64,000 bases of DNA, taken from assembly GCF_945859685.1 (NCBI RefSeq), contig NC_079149.1, forward strand, positions 127,312,065 through 127,376,064. The letters run 5' to 3'. The position numbers and the translations under genes were made by a program. Origin of the DNA: Eupeodes corollae (taxonomy: Eukaryota > Arthropoda > Insecta > Diptera > Syrphidae). How positions within the stretch are numbered: the stretch's first letter is position 1; each line of letters opens with the position of its first letter. The notes under the pieces are model-generated. The model ran no database searches. It was not told where the DNA came from and saw nothing but the letters and a program-made list of their open reading frames with translations. Shown here piece after piece: positions 23,510 to 33,003 of this stretch.

Positions 23510-26290
23510 TTTATTGTTGCTAAGTCTTAATTGCGGTGGTGGTTATTTGTTTTTGTTTATATTTTGTAACTTATTCGGTAGTGAATAAATTTATAAAACT
23601 TGACCTTATCCTTAAAAGGTTCCAGTGAAAAATATTTTCCTCATGATTCTGAATTAGAAATATTTAAGGGTTACTTGGCTCCAATGAATCACATATTTTA
23701 ACAAAAAAGGAAAATAGACTTAAACTGCTAACATTCATGTCAAATTCTAAGAATCAAGTCCAATTAAGAAGAGCACCAATAAGTGTTTGATTTTTCTAAT
23801 TTTCCCTAACTTCGTTATTCTAAGAATGAAGTTTATGTAACTTGACGACTCCATACCAACACAGAAGCCTTAAAAACCCTTCCTTCTAAATTGAGTGCAC
23901 AAAAGTCATGTTTTGTAGTGCGATGAGAACATACGTTTTCACACATCAAAAGCAAGTGGTGTACATTACACATCAGGGCAACTCTCCCTATAGCCCTTAA
24001 CCATCGCGAAGGTAATGCAATAGGTCTTCGATTAACTTGTCATTAGTTTGACATGAGCTTCAGCTTCGATTGCTATATGTTCAGTTGTCACTGATGAACT
24101 GAAAATGGTTTATCGGTCATTTGATTCCAACTCTACCCCAATGAAACACTAAAAACGAAGCCACTTACCGCTCTGAGTTTTTTCGAAATTCCCTTTTTTT
24201 AGTTGGTTTTGATTTCAAAGTATTTTTATTTAATTTTTGTTTGATACGATTTCGAGTAGTTGCAAGTTTTCTTTTCTTTTGTTTATATTTTTGTGATAAC
24301 AAGTTCCAGGAATTCAAGACTCAAGACTAAAGCAAATACGCCATAATGTCCAGCACAGTGGGTGGCATGGCGGCGTATGGCGTATGTCGTATGTGATTTC
24401 AGTATTTCAGTGCGCCACGAACCACAATCAACGCCGCCGCCGCTGCCGCTTTGTATTATAACTTTTCTTTATCTTAATTCCTCATTACACCCTGCTGGGG
24501 GTCATTAATGACTTTTAAAATTATGTTCATAATTCATATGACATTCCACGGAGTAAACAGTTAAGGAGGTGGGGTTGAGAAAGAGGATGGGGGTGGTTGG
24601 AAGTTAGTTAACTTGATGGTTGAGGTTTATACATAATAAGGAAACAGAAGAGAATAAAGATCCAATTTAATGCATATGAACACGCAAAACAGGAGCTTTT
24701 CATGCCACATGGAGCACATCTGGAACTGGATGGCCGAGGACACCCACGATTTTTCTCTTCTCCTTCCCATTCCACCATATTATAGCCCCATGTCGCTCAT
24801 AAACCAGAGGCGCATGCAAACATTTCCCTATACTATAACAATAATTATGTGGAGAATGTTAAAGAAGAAGTCGATGTGGGCGGGGATGGGGGTGGGAGCA
24901 AAGGGGGTTTGGATAGGGAGCTATATAGGCGCGCAATTCTTTGACTTCTTTTACTTTCTTCCATAAGGACTTGCCATTTCCATTTCTAATTATAAAACTC
25001 TATTTCAAGCGCGAGTGGATCTCGTGTAGTGGCCCCATTACCCTTGTTTTCTTTTGGTTTGGTTAGGTCCTTATTTTGTTTTATTGCACTTTATACGCGC
25101 CATTATGGGGTCATAATTTTTTGTCGCTTTTATACGAGACAATTGTGATAATATTTGAATTGGGGCGTAAACACCAGCAATAACGATTAGGCCGAGTCAA
25201 GAGCTCTTTAGGAATTGTTAAAAAAAAACTCTTGTATAATATAGTCAACGAGTCGAGTCGTTGCGTCGTCGTATGCCTGATGTATAGAGTAGATCCTTTC
25301 TGGGGCATAGTCATAATAAGAGCAGCAAGATATTCGGCAATGAATTCTAGTTTTTTTTGGTCTTAAAGTATCTTAAGCTTATGAGCTGTATGTTTGTTTA
25401 ACACAAATCCTTATCAGGAGACGATGAATTTTGGAATGAAGCCTGCCATTCAGCCAGCGGGAAATAGCTGAAAAGGAGTGCTAATATGCGCGGCTTTGAG
25501 ACATTTTGGCCTATTTTAAGTGCGTCGTTGTCGTTGAGGTCACTTGTGATTAAGGTGGTTGTGTTTTTATTTTAATTTTTATTTTTATTATAGGCCAAGG
25601 GCAGAATTATAATAATTTTTAATATGTGATTATCCTAGTTTTGATAACAAGTGGGGTATAAATTTATATAATTATATGGAGATGAGTGGATTTTATATTT
25701 AGGTTAGGCATATGTAGAAAATATGTATATTTTTAGAGATAAATAAAGATGACACTGAATTGAGTGCTTGGAGAGTTCTTGAAATGTTTGTATAAATGTA
25801 GAGTGGTTATTTTGATTCTTTAGAGCACTTATTTGTATTGCTTTTAAAATTATCTATTCTTCACAAGAATTTCAGAGCAGCATTAACAAGAAAATTCTTT
25901 GATTTTGACTACAATAAGAAAGAAAGAAATCTCAAGTTTATAAATTGTGAAATTTTGAGAAAAATCGAGTTTCGAAAGAAACTTAAAAAAAAACAAAACT
26001 AATACTTGGTAAAAATGTACTTTTAACTCAAATATATTTTTAAAAATTCAAAATATTAGCTTCAAACTAATTTCATTGTTTTCGACATTCAGAAAATTTT
26101 GTATAAAACCTCAAATGCATTTGTTTTCATTAAAAAGAAATCTACAAAAAATAGTACCTACTAAAATTAGTAAAAATTGGTAATTGTTAATTTTTTAAGA
26201 ATAATTCAATTGACTATAGTGTTTAACAAAGTACGAAGACCTGGAAACTTTAAACTTTAACTTTTGTATGGTACTCACTTATTTAGCGAT
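23510..26290. other. Unique DNA, no gene recognised
   Basis: No supported gene. 24300-25550 is GC-richer and non-repetitive, with AAGGAC/GTCCTT words and a short GCC-rich stretch near 24431. The frame at 24670-24966 has no domain. Confidence 0.45.
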
Positions 26291-26665
26291 TATGTTACCG
26301 GAAATGTATGTAATCCGTCGTTATACATAATTCCTAGGAATAGTATACAATGCCAAAAAATGCCAGGAAATGTGTGAATAAATTTTTTTCTATACACATT
26401 ACCTAGGAATTCTATAAATCTCCTAACCAGCAAAAGGAATTGTATATAAATTCTAGGAGCTAAATGACCTAAAGAGGTGGCGTATACACTATTTCCAACA
26501 AAGTAATCGAAAATTTACAAACATATTGGCCTACCTTAAAAATTATCCATCATTCTGCTAAGCAAAACCTTGCAACAACGAAATTTCCGTACGCACAGTT
26601 GCGAATATGCAATCGAATGGGACTGGGCAAGGATTCAAAAAATTCCTTTGCAAGAAGGTTATAGC

Positions 26666-28314
26666 CAGCGTTACCACTTTACTTCAATTGAAGTAGATCT
26701 ACTTCTTTTTTTCAAATAAATATAAAATCTACTTCCTACTTCGCACCATCATCAAAATATTGAAATCTACTTCATTTTCAATACCTGTTTTTTTACCTAT
26801 TTCAATTTTAATAAAAATAGACTGAATCTACTCCTTTTTTCTCTAACTCTTGTATGTAGTCTTAAAACTTTCTAGGGAATTAAAAATCGCTTGAGTATTT
26901 GCATTTGCAGTGAAGTTACGTCTTATCTAATGTATTCTAGTGTTACCCTTTTGTCATTTTCTATATACATGAAAGGGCCTAGAAGGACCTTAATCATAAT
27001 TTCTAGTCAAAAGGGCTGTTGAAAATGTCTAGGCCGTATTTCAATAACAACGACTTGATTTTAGAAAATAATGCCTTAATTCTCATCGTTTCACATTTCA
27101 ATAGACGAAAATTATTTATTGATTTTGTTTCGTTTTTAAACAATCCTTAATGACGTTTTCAAAGCTTATCGATCTTTCAATAACAAACTTACATACATAG
27201 TTTTATTTTGTAAATATCTTAATCTATCATACATATAGGGCTGTAAGGCAAGTTTTGCATTCGTAAACAAATTCGAATTCGAGATTTTAATCAAACATGA
27301 CATTACGATGGTAGAGAAGACGAAAAAAGTGGTCCCCCGATGTTTTCAAACTAAAAATAACAGTAGTTTCAATACAAATTTTTCAATAGATTTTTTTTAA
27401 TTCTTGCTAAAATGTATTAGTTTAGCTTCTTTCAATATAAAAATATATAAAGGCTATCCCATCCCAATTAGAACCGTCATTTTGTTTTTAAGTTTTCTCA
27501 AGAACTAAACTATTTTTTTTGCCAAAAATATCATTGTTTTTATTTTTAATTTAAAAACAAATATTATTTTTTTCGAAATTTGATTTTTTGAAAATGTGTT
27601 ATCATTTTTTACAAAATTGAAATGCCAGTCGTCTAATAATAAGTTCAAAATTATATACCAAAAATATTATTAAACTAAAATTCGAAAACGATTTTCAAAC
27701 GCAAATTTAAAAAAAAATTATTTTTTCTTGAGAAATCAAATGGCATTTGCATTTTTGAAAACAAACTTTTTTGCAGGTACATTTTAATTCAATACAGAAA
27801 AGAGTTTTACCCAGACATTTTTGAATTAATAAGCGAGTTCATGCAAACTAGTCGTTCTGTTTGTTAATGTTTTAAGTTGGGCCCTAGTCTTATTTTGAAT
27901 TTGATAGTTTGTTTTCAATATGAAAAGATATTTTCAAGTTGTCCAAAAACAAAGATAAAAGGTTTGTTCATTACGTATTACGATTACAATAACTATTTCT
28001 TGAAGAACTCGTCCTTTGCAATAAAAACATCCTAAAGTCATTTGATATAACCAACACGAGCCCAACCTTTGCTTTTTCGTTGCTAACAACCAAGATTTAA
28101 ATTAAGAAATTTTACATTAACATATTGAAGTATATGTAATGAAGCCTTAAATAATTACATTTTTTTTTCTACTTTTTTATTGAAATAATATAATTTAAAA
28201 ATATGTAGAATAATATGAAAAAGTAAATTTTTGAAATCTACTTCCATTTTTCTCAATCTACTTCATTTTTTTCCCAAAATCTACTTCCACTTTTTTTGAG
28301 AAGTGGTAACGCTG
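26666..28314. mobile_element. Non-autonomous hAT-type element, 1649 bp, with exact 8-bp duplication
   Basis: Begins CAGCGTTACCACTT and ends AAGTGGTAACGCTG, perfect 14-bp inverted repeats. It is flanked by GTTATAGC at 26658-26665 and 28315-28322, an exact 8-bp duplication. An 8-bp duplication and CAG-type ends are the hallmark of hAT transposons. Both arms contain several TCTACTTC words, which may be subterminal transposase sites. There is no transposase; the interior includes repeat Y (27235-27840). It inserted into the outer element. Confidence 0.88.
27235..27840 (+). repeat. MITE-like repeat Y, copy 3, inside the hAT element
   Basis: Shares AATCAAACATGACATTACGA, the GTGGTCCCCCGATG box, AAGTTTTCTCAAGAAC and the end box GCAGGTACATTTTAATTCA with copies 1 and 2. 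Either Y is part of the hAT interior or it inserted later. Confidence 0.55.
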
Positions 28315-29163
28315 GTTATAGCTCTTCAAAATGTTTTCGCTTCAAAAATAATGATGTTATTCTAAGTGTCAGTCCAGCTTTTCCTGTAAAAATAAATTAG
28401 TTCTTTCATTTAAAAATAAAGTAATACAAACTTAAGAAAACATTTTATTTAATTTTTAGTTGGTATATTTTACTTTTCCACATGTTTGATATAGGTACGT
28501 TGTAAGAGCTGGGTAAATATCTATACCGCCGGGAGGAACTCCTGAGTCCTGACTAATATAAATATTCTTTTCCGCCTGCTCTTAAAACAAAAAAAAACCA
28601 TTGACAGCCGAGAGGGACTCTCAACTTATCAATATTGAGACGGAATCTTCTTGTAAATGAAGTAAAAGAAGAAGTTGTTTGCTGAAATAGATCTTGGATT
28701 TTATTTAATCAGTATAATCCAATTTTTAAATTTAGTTCTTCTATTAGTGAGGTTTCTTAGAGAAACTAAGTGTGAATTCTATAAAAATGATACAAAAGCT
28801 TTTCATTAAATAAAATTAAAAATAATAATAGGTATATTTTGAGGGGCTTAACTTTAAGTAGAAAACTAGGTATAATTGTAGGAGTTAAGTACATATTATA
28901 AACTGAAGTATAATTTTAAGAAATGTTATTATTATATAAATATTATTATAATATAAACATTGGTTACAACATAATATTAACACATTTGCTAGAGTTGTTA
29001 AGCAGTTGTATACAATTCTTACGAAATATTTACATCTCCTAGGAAGTATGTGTTTTAAATAATCTTTTTTAAATCTTTTTATACATTTCCTTAAAAGACT
29101 TTTCACTGTATACATTTCCTAGGAATTGTACATTATTCCTAGGTTTCATACATTTCCGATAAC

Positions 29164-29739
29164 AATTATAAATAAACGTTTTACAATTATTGAATTTGTT
29201 AAGTTTGGTCTATAGTTTGTTAGATAGAAGCAGGATTTGTTTTTCTTGAAATACTGGTCTCTGATCCAAAGTGAAAACCTTGATTTTTCGTTGAGGAACC
29301 ACCTTCGTCCACCTTCGCAGTCAAATGTCGGGTCTATTATTCAAGGATAATAATTAAACAAAATTTTGCTTATTTGATTAGTCCCTTGACGGGTCGTTGA
29401 ATGCACTACTGCCGCTGCCGGTGCGACGGAGTAGAACGACTGGCACGATATCTTAGCTTCGGAACCTTAAAACAACAAACAAATATTTTTAACTTAATTT
29501 TTAACACGTTGATTAGGTGTAGAAAAAAGCTTTTTTGAATATTTGAAAATTTCACAAAATGGCAATGATTTGCCAAATTGTCATATTTTGAAAATTTTTT
29601 TAATCTTAAAAAGACTGTAAGAAATCAAAAAAAGTTATGTCTGCATTAGAAATATGTAGAAAAAGCGAAGTTAGACGGCCACCTTAATTTTCTTTGATAT
29701 TAAAAAAAGTATGCATCTAAACTACCGGGGCGTTTTGAC
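29164..29739. other. Unique DNA, no gene recognised
   Basis: No repeat or coding region recognised. A short GC-rich patch lies at about 29400-29460. Confidence 0.4.
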
Positions 29740-29925
29740 AAATTCTCCAAGAGAAAATTTTGTCATAAAAAGTGTTTTCTCAAACAAGCCGTTCGGATTC
29801 AGCTTAAAACTGTATAGGTCCCTTCCATACCTGACAAAATTACTCGCATACAGGAATGGTTTAGAGTTGTAAGGCACTAGGCCCTAAATCTCATAGGGTT
29901 TCGCTACCTTATTTATATATTTTTG
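29740..29925 (+). repeat. Repeat S, copy 2
   Basis: The best preserved copy in the window: AAAAGTGTTTTCTCAAACAA, GCCGTTCGGATTCAGC, AAAACTGTATAGGTCCC, ATTACTCGCATACAGGAATG and TTGTAAGGCACTAGGCCCTA. No LINE coding sequence is attached, so this copy is either a 5'-truncated tail or a short independent element. Confidence 0.7.
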
Positions 29926-30790
29926 TATGTAAGAAAAATATTAATAAATTGTTCGTTTCCAAAATATTGAGTAAAATAACCTGACAAAAAAAAAGTTTTT
30001 AAACTTTTTCAATTTCATCAACAAAAAGTATTTTTCTCGATTTAAATTCTTTTGTTTCCAAAACATTAAACATTTTTAAATTTACAATCCTTTTAGTTTT
30101 TTTTGAATTTTTAATTTCCACCTTCAATCAGAGTTAACAAAAATACCCTTACACAATAATGATTCTCTCTTTTGTCTCATGTCGAAATTATTACAATATT
30201 TCAAAAAACTTTGACAAATTATTCTTTCAAATAAAATTTTCACATTTATCACTTTAAATGGCATCAAATATATTTACAAATAGGTAGCGAGAATATATCT
30301 TCTTCAATATACATGTTTTTCAGTATATTGGCCAATTTTTTCAACAAACTTTATATAACTCCACACTACCTTCTGTGTACATACAAACGTAGATATTATA
30401 GAAAAATGGAGTTCAATCTCCTGATACTGGATGCCTATATGGTATTTCGATATTGCACAACTCTCAATTCAACGCAATATCAAACGAAATAATAAAAGTC
30501 ATTCATTATAATTTTTGACATACTGATGTGTTTGAATTTTGGTTCTTGATGTTATGCATTGTCTACACTGAGAGAAAGTATAAGATCTCAAATCTGACTT
30601 TGAACTTCCTTTACTTTGATTGTAACTTTGTGGCGAATCAAACAAATTTCATCAATAAAATTATAGTTTATTTTGTTTACTTTGTTGGTTATACCTAAAA
30701 TTTTGCAGTTAACATGATTTTTGAGTGCTTGACTTCTCTGCTAACATAAGTCCAAAGTTAGTAGACAACATCTTTAATTATGAAAGATGA
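29926..30790. other. Unique AT-rich DNA, no gene recognised
   Basis: No recognisable feature between repeat S and the 3' end of LINE-C. Confidence 0.4.
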
Positions 30791-31027
30791 AGTTTTACTT
30801 ACTTGCTCCGGGTCTAACTTGGGTCTCAAAGAACATGCGTCTCCAGCTAGCTCTGTCCCTAGCTAGCTGTCTCTAATTTCGCACGCCTGGTTGGTTGAGT
30901 TCTTTACCATTCGCTTTACATGACCAGCCGTTAGACTTTAGTTCTGTTGACTAGTTCAGTGTCGTTGCACAACCCGTACTGTTCGTCGTTATATCTTCTC
31001 CTCCATTCTCCATCTATACGTACGGGA

Positions 31028-31036
31028 CCAAAAATC
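31028..31036. repeat. Target-site duplication, left copy
   Basis: CCAAAAATC, differing at one base from the right copy CCAAAAACC at 31895-31903. The right copy fits the LINE-C codons, so the left one probably mutated after insertion. Confidence 0.85.
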
Positions 31037-31052
31037 GGCTCCCGGAAATTAC

Positions 31053-31270
31053 GCCAGAATTTTTTTTTGGAAAAAACGCCAGAAAATGTTTTCTGCTTCA
31101 AATTGGAAAAAGAAGCAGAATTTTTTTTGGAAAATAAGCCAGAAACATTGGAAGTTGTGCCAGACAGAAATGGAAAAAAAAAAACAGAAACCAAAATGGA
31201 AATCAGGCCAGAAAACCAATTGGTATATTTTGGCCTAATTTCCTAATATCAATTTGAAAAAAAGCCAGAA
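31053..31270 (+). repeat. Left subterminal GCCAGAA units
   Basis: GCCAGAA or a close variant occurs at 31053, 31078, 31115 (GCAGAA), 31138, 31159 (GCCAGA), 31207 and 31264, most preceded by GGAAAA-rich sequence. Units are 20-60 bp apart. Repeated subterminal motifs are known transposase-binding sites in hAT and MULE families; that role here is inferred. Confidence 0.75.
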
Positions 31271-31339
31271 AATGTTTTGCATTTTAAAACTCGCTACTTG
31301 GTCAATATTGTAGACATTTTATCACAACAGGAAAAAACA

Positions 31340-31428
31340 GCCCCTGACATGGTGCATGGGGGCGGTCGCGGCCCGGCGCGCTTGGCCATGGCGTTGCGGA
31401 CGCGGCGCGGTTACGGCGTGGCTGCCAC
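31340..31428. other. GC-rich island inside the TIR element
   Basis: About 90 bases with strings such as GGCGGTCGCGGCCCGGCGCG, in a window that is otherwise strongly AT-rich. No domain is recognised in any frame and it lies downstream of the RING poly(A) signals. Possibly a second captured fragment; origin unknown. Confidence 0.7.
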
Positions 31429-31459
31429 TCAAAAAATTACTAAAGTTTTCAATAATTTT

Positions 31460-31479
31460 TTTATTTGTAACAATTTATT
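31460..31479 (-). terminator. Poly(A) signals behind the RING exon
   Basis: Read on the minus strand, AATAAA occurs at 31479-31474 and 31465-31460, 32 and 46 bases after the stop codon. This spacing suits a short 3' UTR and supports the view that the RING exon is a captured last exon. Confidence 0.55.
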
Positions 31480-31510
31480 TAACAAAATAGAAAAGAACAA
31501 AATATTTTTA

Positions 31511-31710
31511 CTAAATGTAAACTTGCAAAGTGTCTGCTACGATTTCCCGGCAGCATGGACACTTGTAATTTTCGTTTGAATCTGCAACTGCTTGAGCTTG
31601 CAACTTAAAGTTGCACTCCGAGCATATTTTCATATGTCTGCACGACAACAACACAACGTTTGATGAAAGGACCTGGCATATATTACATCCGCGAAAGCAA
31701 CTAAACAATT
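31511..31710 (-). CDS. C3HC4 RING-finger terminal exon inside the TIR element
   Basis: Minus strand, open to a TAG stop at 31513-31511. Counting from the codon at 31708, the zinc ligands are C8, C11, C23, H25, C29, C32, C50 and C53, a complete C-x2-C-x11-C-x1-H-x3-C-x2-C-x17-C-x2-C RING, followed by the end DTLQVYI. RING domains of this type recruit E2 enzymes in ubiquitin ligases. A C-terminal RING ending about 12 residues before the stop recalls IAP and Neuralized-type ligases, but I cannot assign the parent. There is no in-frame ATG upstream of the domain. CATTTACAG at 31719-31711 looks like a 3' splice site, giving exon start 31710 with one base of its first codon in an earlier exon. The pyrimidine tract is also the complement of a GCCAGAA-unit, so the site could be fortuitous. 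No stop or frameshift, unlike everything around it. Confidence 0.75.
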
Positions 31711-31718
31711 CTGTAAAT

Positions 31719-31815
31719 GGAAAAAACGCCGGAAAATGTTTAGGAAAAAATGCCTGAAATTCCGAAATTTTGCCAGAAAAACTTGGGATTTTTTTCTAGG
31801 AAAGAAAGCCAGAAT
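31719..31815 (+). repeat. Right subterminal GCCAGAA units
   Basis: Variants at 31728 (GCCGGAA), 31752 (GCCTGAA), 31772 and 31808. They run in the same direction as the left units, not inverted; only the outer 56-72 bases of the element are inverted. This fits a tandem unit that expanded inside the element before the interior was acquired. Confidence 0.7.
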
Positions 31816-31894
31816 TTTATATGAAGAATTTTCTGTCGTTTTTTTCCAAAAAAAAATTCTGGGGTAATTTCTTCTGTCGTAATTTCCGGGAGCC

Positions 31895-31903
31895 CCAAAA
31901 ACC
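31895..31903. repeat. Target-site duplication, right copy
   Basis: CCAAAAACC directly after CCGGGAGCC, the element's right end. Its complement GGTTTTTGG continues the LINE-C reading frame. Confidence 0.85.
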
Positions 31904-33003
31904 ACCCGAAGAATTTTTCTCTCGAAGCATCCTAGGCCTGTCTCTCATCTTTTTTTCAGTGTCATAAATGAGAACCGGGATGATGAGTGCCTTAAAGATG
32001 GTGATTTAAGATGCCCAAGATACTACTCAATTGCTTTCTAATCCCAAAGAAGCAGCGATTTCCAAGAGTTATTCTTCGTTTGATTTCAGCGCTGGTATCG
32101 TAGTCTGTATTTAAAGCGGTGCCTAGGTGGACAAAGTCCTCAACTAATTCAAAGTTATAGCTGTCTATGGTGACGTTTTGTTCAACACGTCATTGTTCAA
32201 TATCATTTTTTGATCACACAATATAATTGGTCTTTCCCTAATTGACCACTTAATCCATTTTCTTCGCCTCCATCGCAATTCTCAAAAACGCTTCACTGAC
32301 ATAACGCTTTGATCTTCCAATTATATCAATATCATCTGCGTATCCGAGTATTTGGATGGACCTTTAGAAGATTGTGTCTCAAGTTTTCACGGTTGCGGTT
32401 TGCAAATTTTTTTCCAGAACTATGTTGAAGCAGTCGCATGACAGTGCATCGCATTGTCTTTAAGCGTTTTTGGTATCTAATGCATTGGTGAGATCTTTTC
32501 CGACCTTGATAGAGCAGCGAGCATTCTCCATCGTCATTCTGCACAAACAGATAGACATTGCTCTGTGGAGCTCTTCGCTATAGATGCTGTCATACGCGGC
32601 TTTAAAATCGATAACAGGTGGTGTATAACGATTTAAGGTTTCTTTGGTTTTTTCCAAGATCTGCCTCAAATATAAATATTTAGTCAATAGTGGACTTTGC
32701 TGGTCTGAAGCCACACTCATAAGGAGGTATTGGGCAAACTGTGCTGAGATCCCACTCATCAGACATGCTTTCTTCCGAACATATTTTGCAGATGAGTTGG
32801 TGCATGCTCCATACCAAGTCATCGCCTGCTGCTTTGAATAGTTCGGCAGCGATGCCGTCAGCTCTAGCAGCTTTATTTGACTTTAGTTTAGATATAGCTA
32901 TCTCCACTCGAGGTCGGGTAGTTGGAATTGTTGATCTAGGTCACCTAGGTTGAGTGTTTCTATCTCCCTTACAGCAGAATTCGGTTTGTCATTGCCGTTA
33001 TGA

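Larger units (their letters stand above)
26294..29163. mobile_element. Outer inverted-repeat element with CCTAGGAA motifs, host of a nested hAT element
   Basis: The left end GTTACCGGAAATGTATG (26294-26310) is mirrored by CATACATTTCCGATAAC (29147-29163), 16 of 17 matching. Both arms carry repeated CCTAGGAA words (26322-26450 and 29035-29145). Without the nested hAT element it would be about 1.2 kb. No transposase is recognised and I could not settle a target duplication. It may be a MITE or an old fold-back element. Confidence 0.55.
31037..31894. mobile_element. 858-bp TIR element carrying a RING-finger exon (Pack-MULE-like candidate)
   Basis: Both ends begin GGCTCCCGGAAATTACG; the first 23 bases differ at one position and similarity continues for about 56 bases on the left. 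The right repeat contains an extra 15-bp unit (a near-duplicate of GAAATTACGCCAGAA), so its arm is about 72 bases. A 9-bp direct repeat flanks it: CCAAAAATC (31028-31036) and CCAAAAACC (31895-31903). Removing the element plus one repeat restores the LINE-C frame exactly, which confirms the borders. The interior holds repeated GCCAGAA units in both arms, a GC-rich island and a RING exon on the minus strand. No transposase. Duplications of 9 bp with long repeats are typical of MULEs, but the superfamily is inferred. Confidence 0.88.
30797..33003 (-). pseudogene. LINE-C copy 1: RTE-like reverse transcriptase, interrupted by an 858-bp TIR element
   Basis: Minus-strand order from 33003: AISKLKSNKAARADGIAAEL, SMHQLICKICSEESMSDEWD, a deletion removing the HKKGD-NYRGISLLN block, PYECGFRPAKSTID, YLRQILEKTKETLN, VIDFKAAYDSIYSEELHRAM, CRMTMENARCSIKVGKDL, GDALSC, ILGYADDIDIIGRSKR, VHLGTALNTDYDTSAEIKRR, ALIIPVLIYD, then FERKILRVV. 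The element at 31037-31894 interrupts it there. Reading resumes in the same frame with FGPVRIDGEWRRRYNDEQYG and finishes near RDRASWRRMFFETQVRPG, ending in a short TAAG repeat at 30795-30804. Stops and frameshifts make it non-functional. The RTE-like call rests on sequence style and the microsatellite-like tail, so the clade is tentative. Confidence 0.85.

Noticed and set aside
30931..31194. 87-residue minus-strand frame treated as one gene
   Set aside because: It is a chance fusion of the element's left arm with the LINE-C C-terminus (FGPVRIDGEW).
31630..31905. 91-residue frame on the minus strand across the right arm of the RING element
   Set aside because: It reads the RING exon in the wrong frame and through the terminal repeat, and contains no domain.
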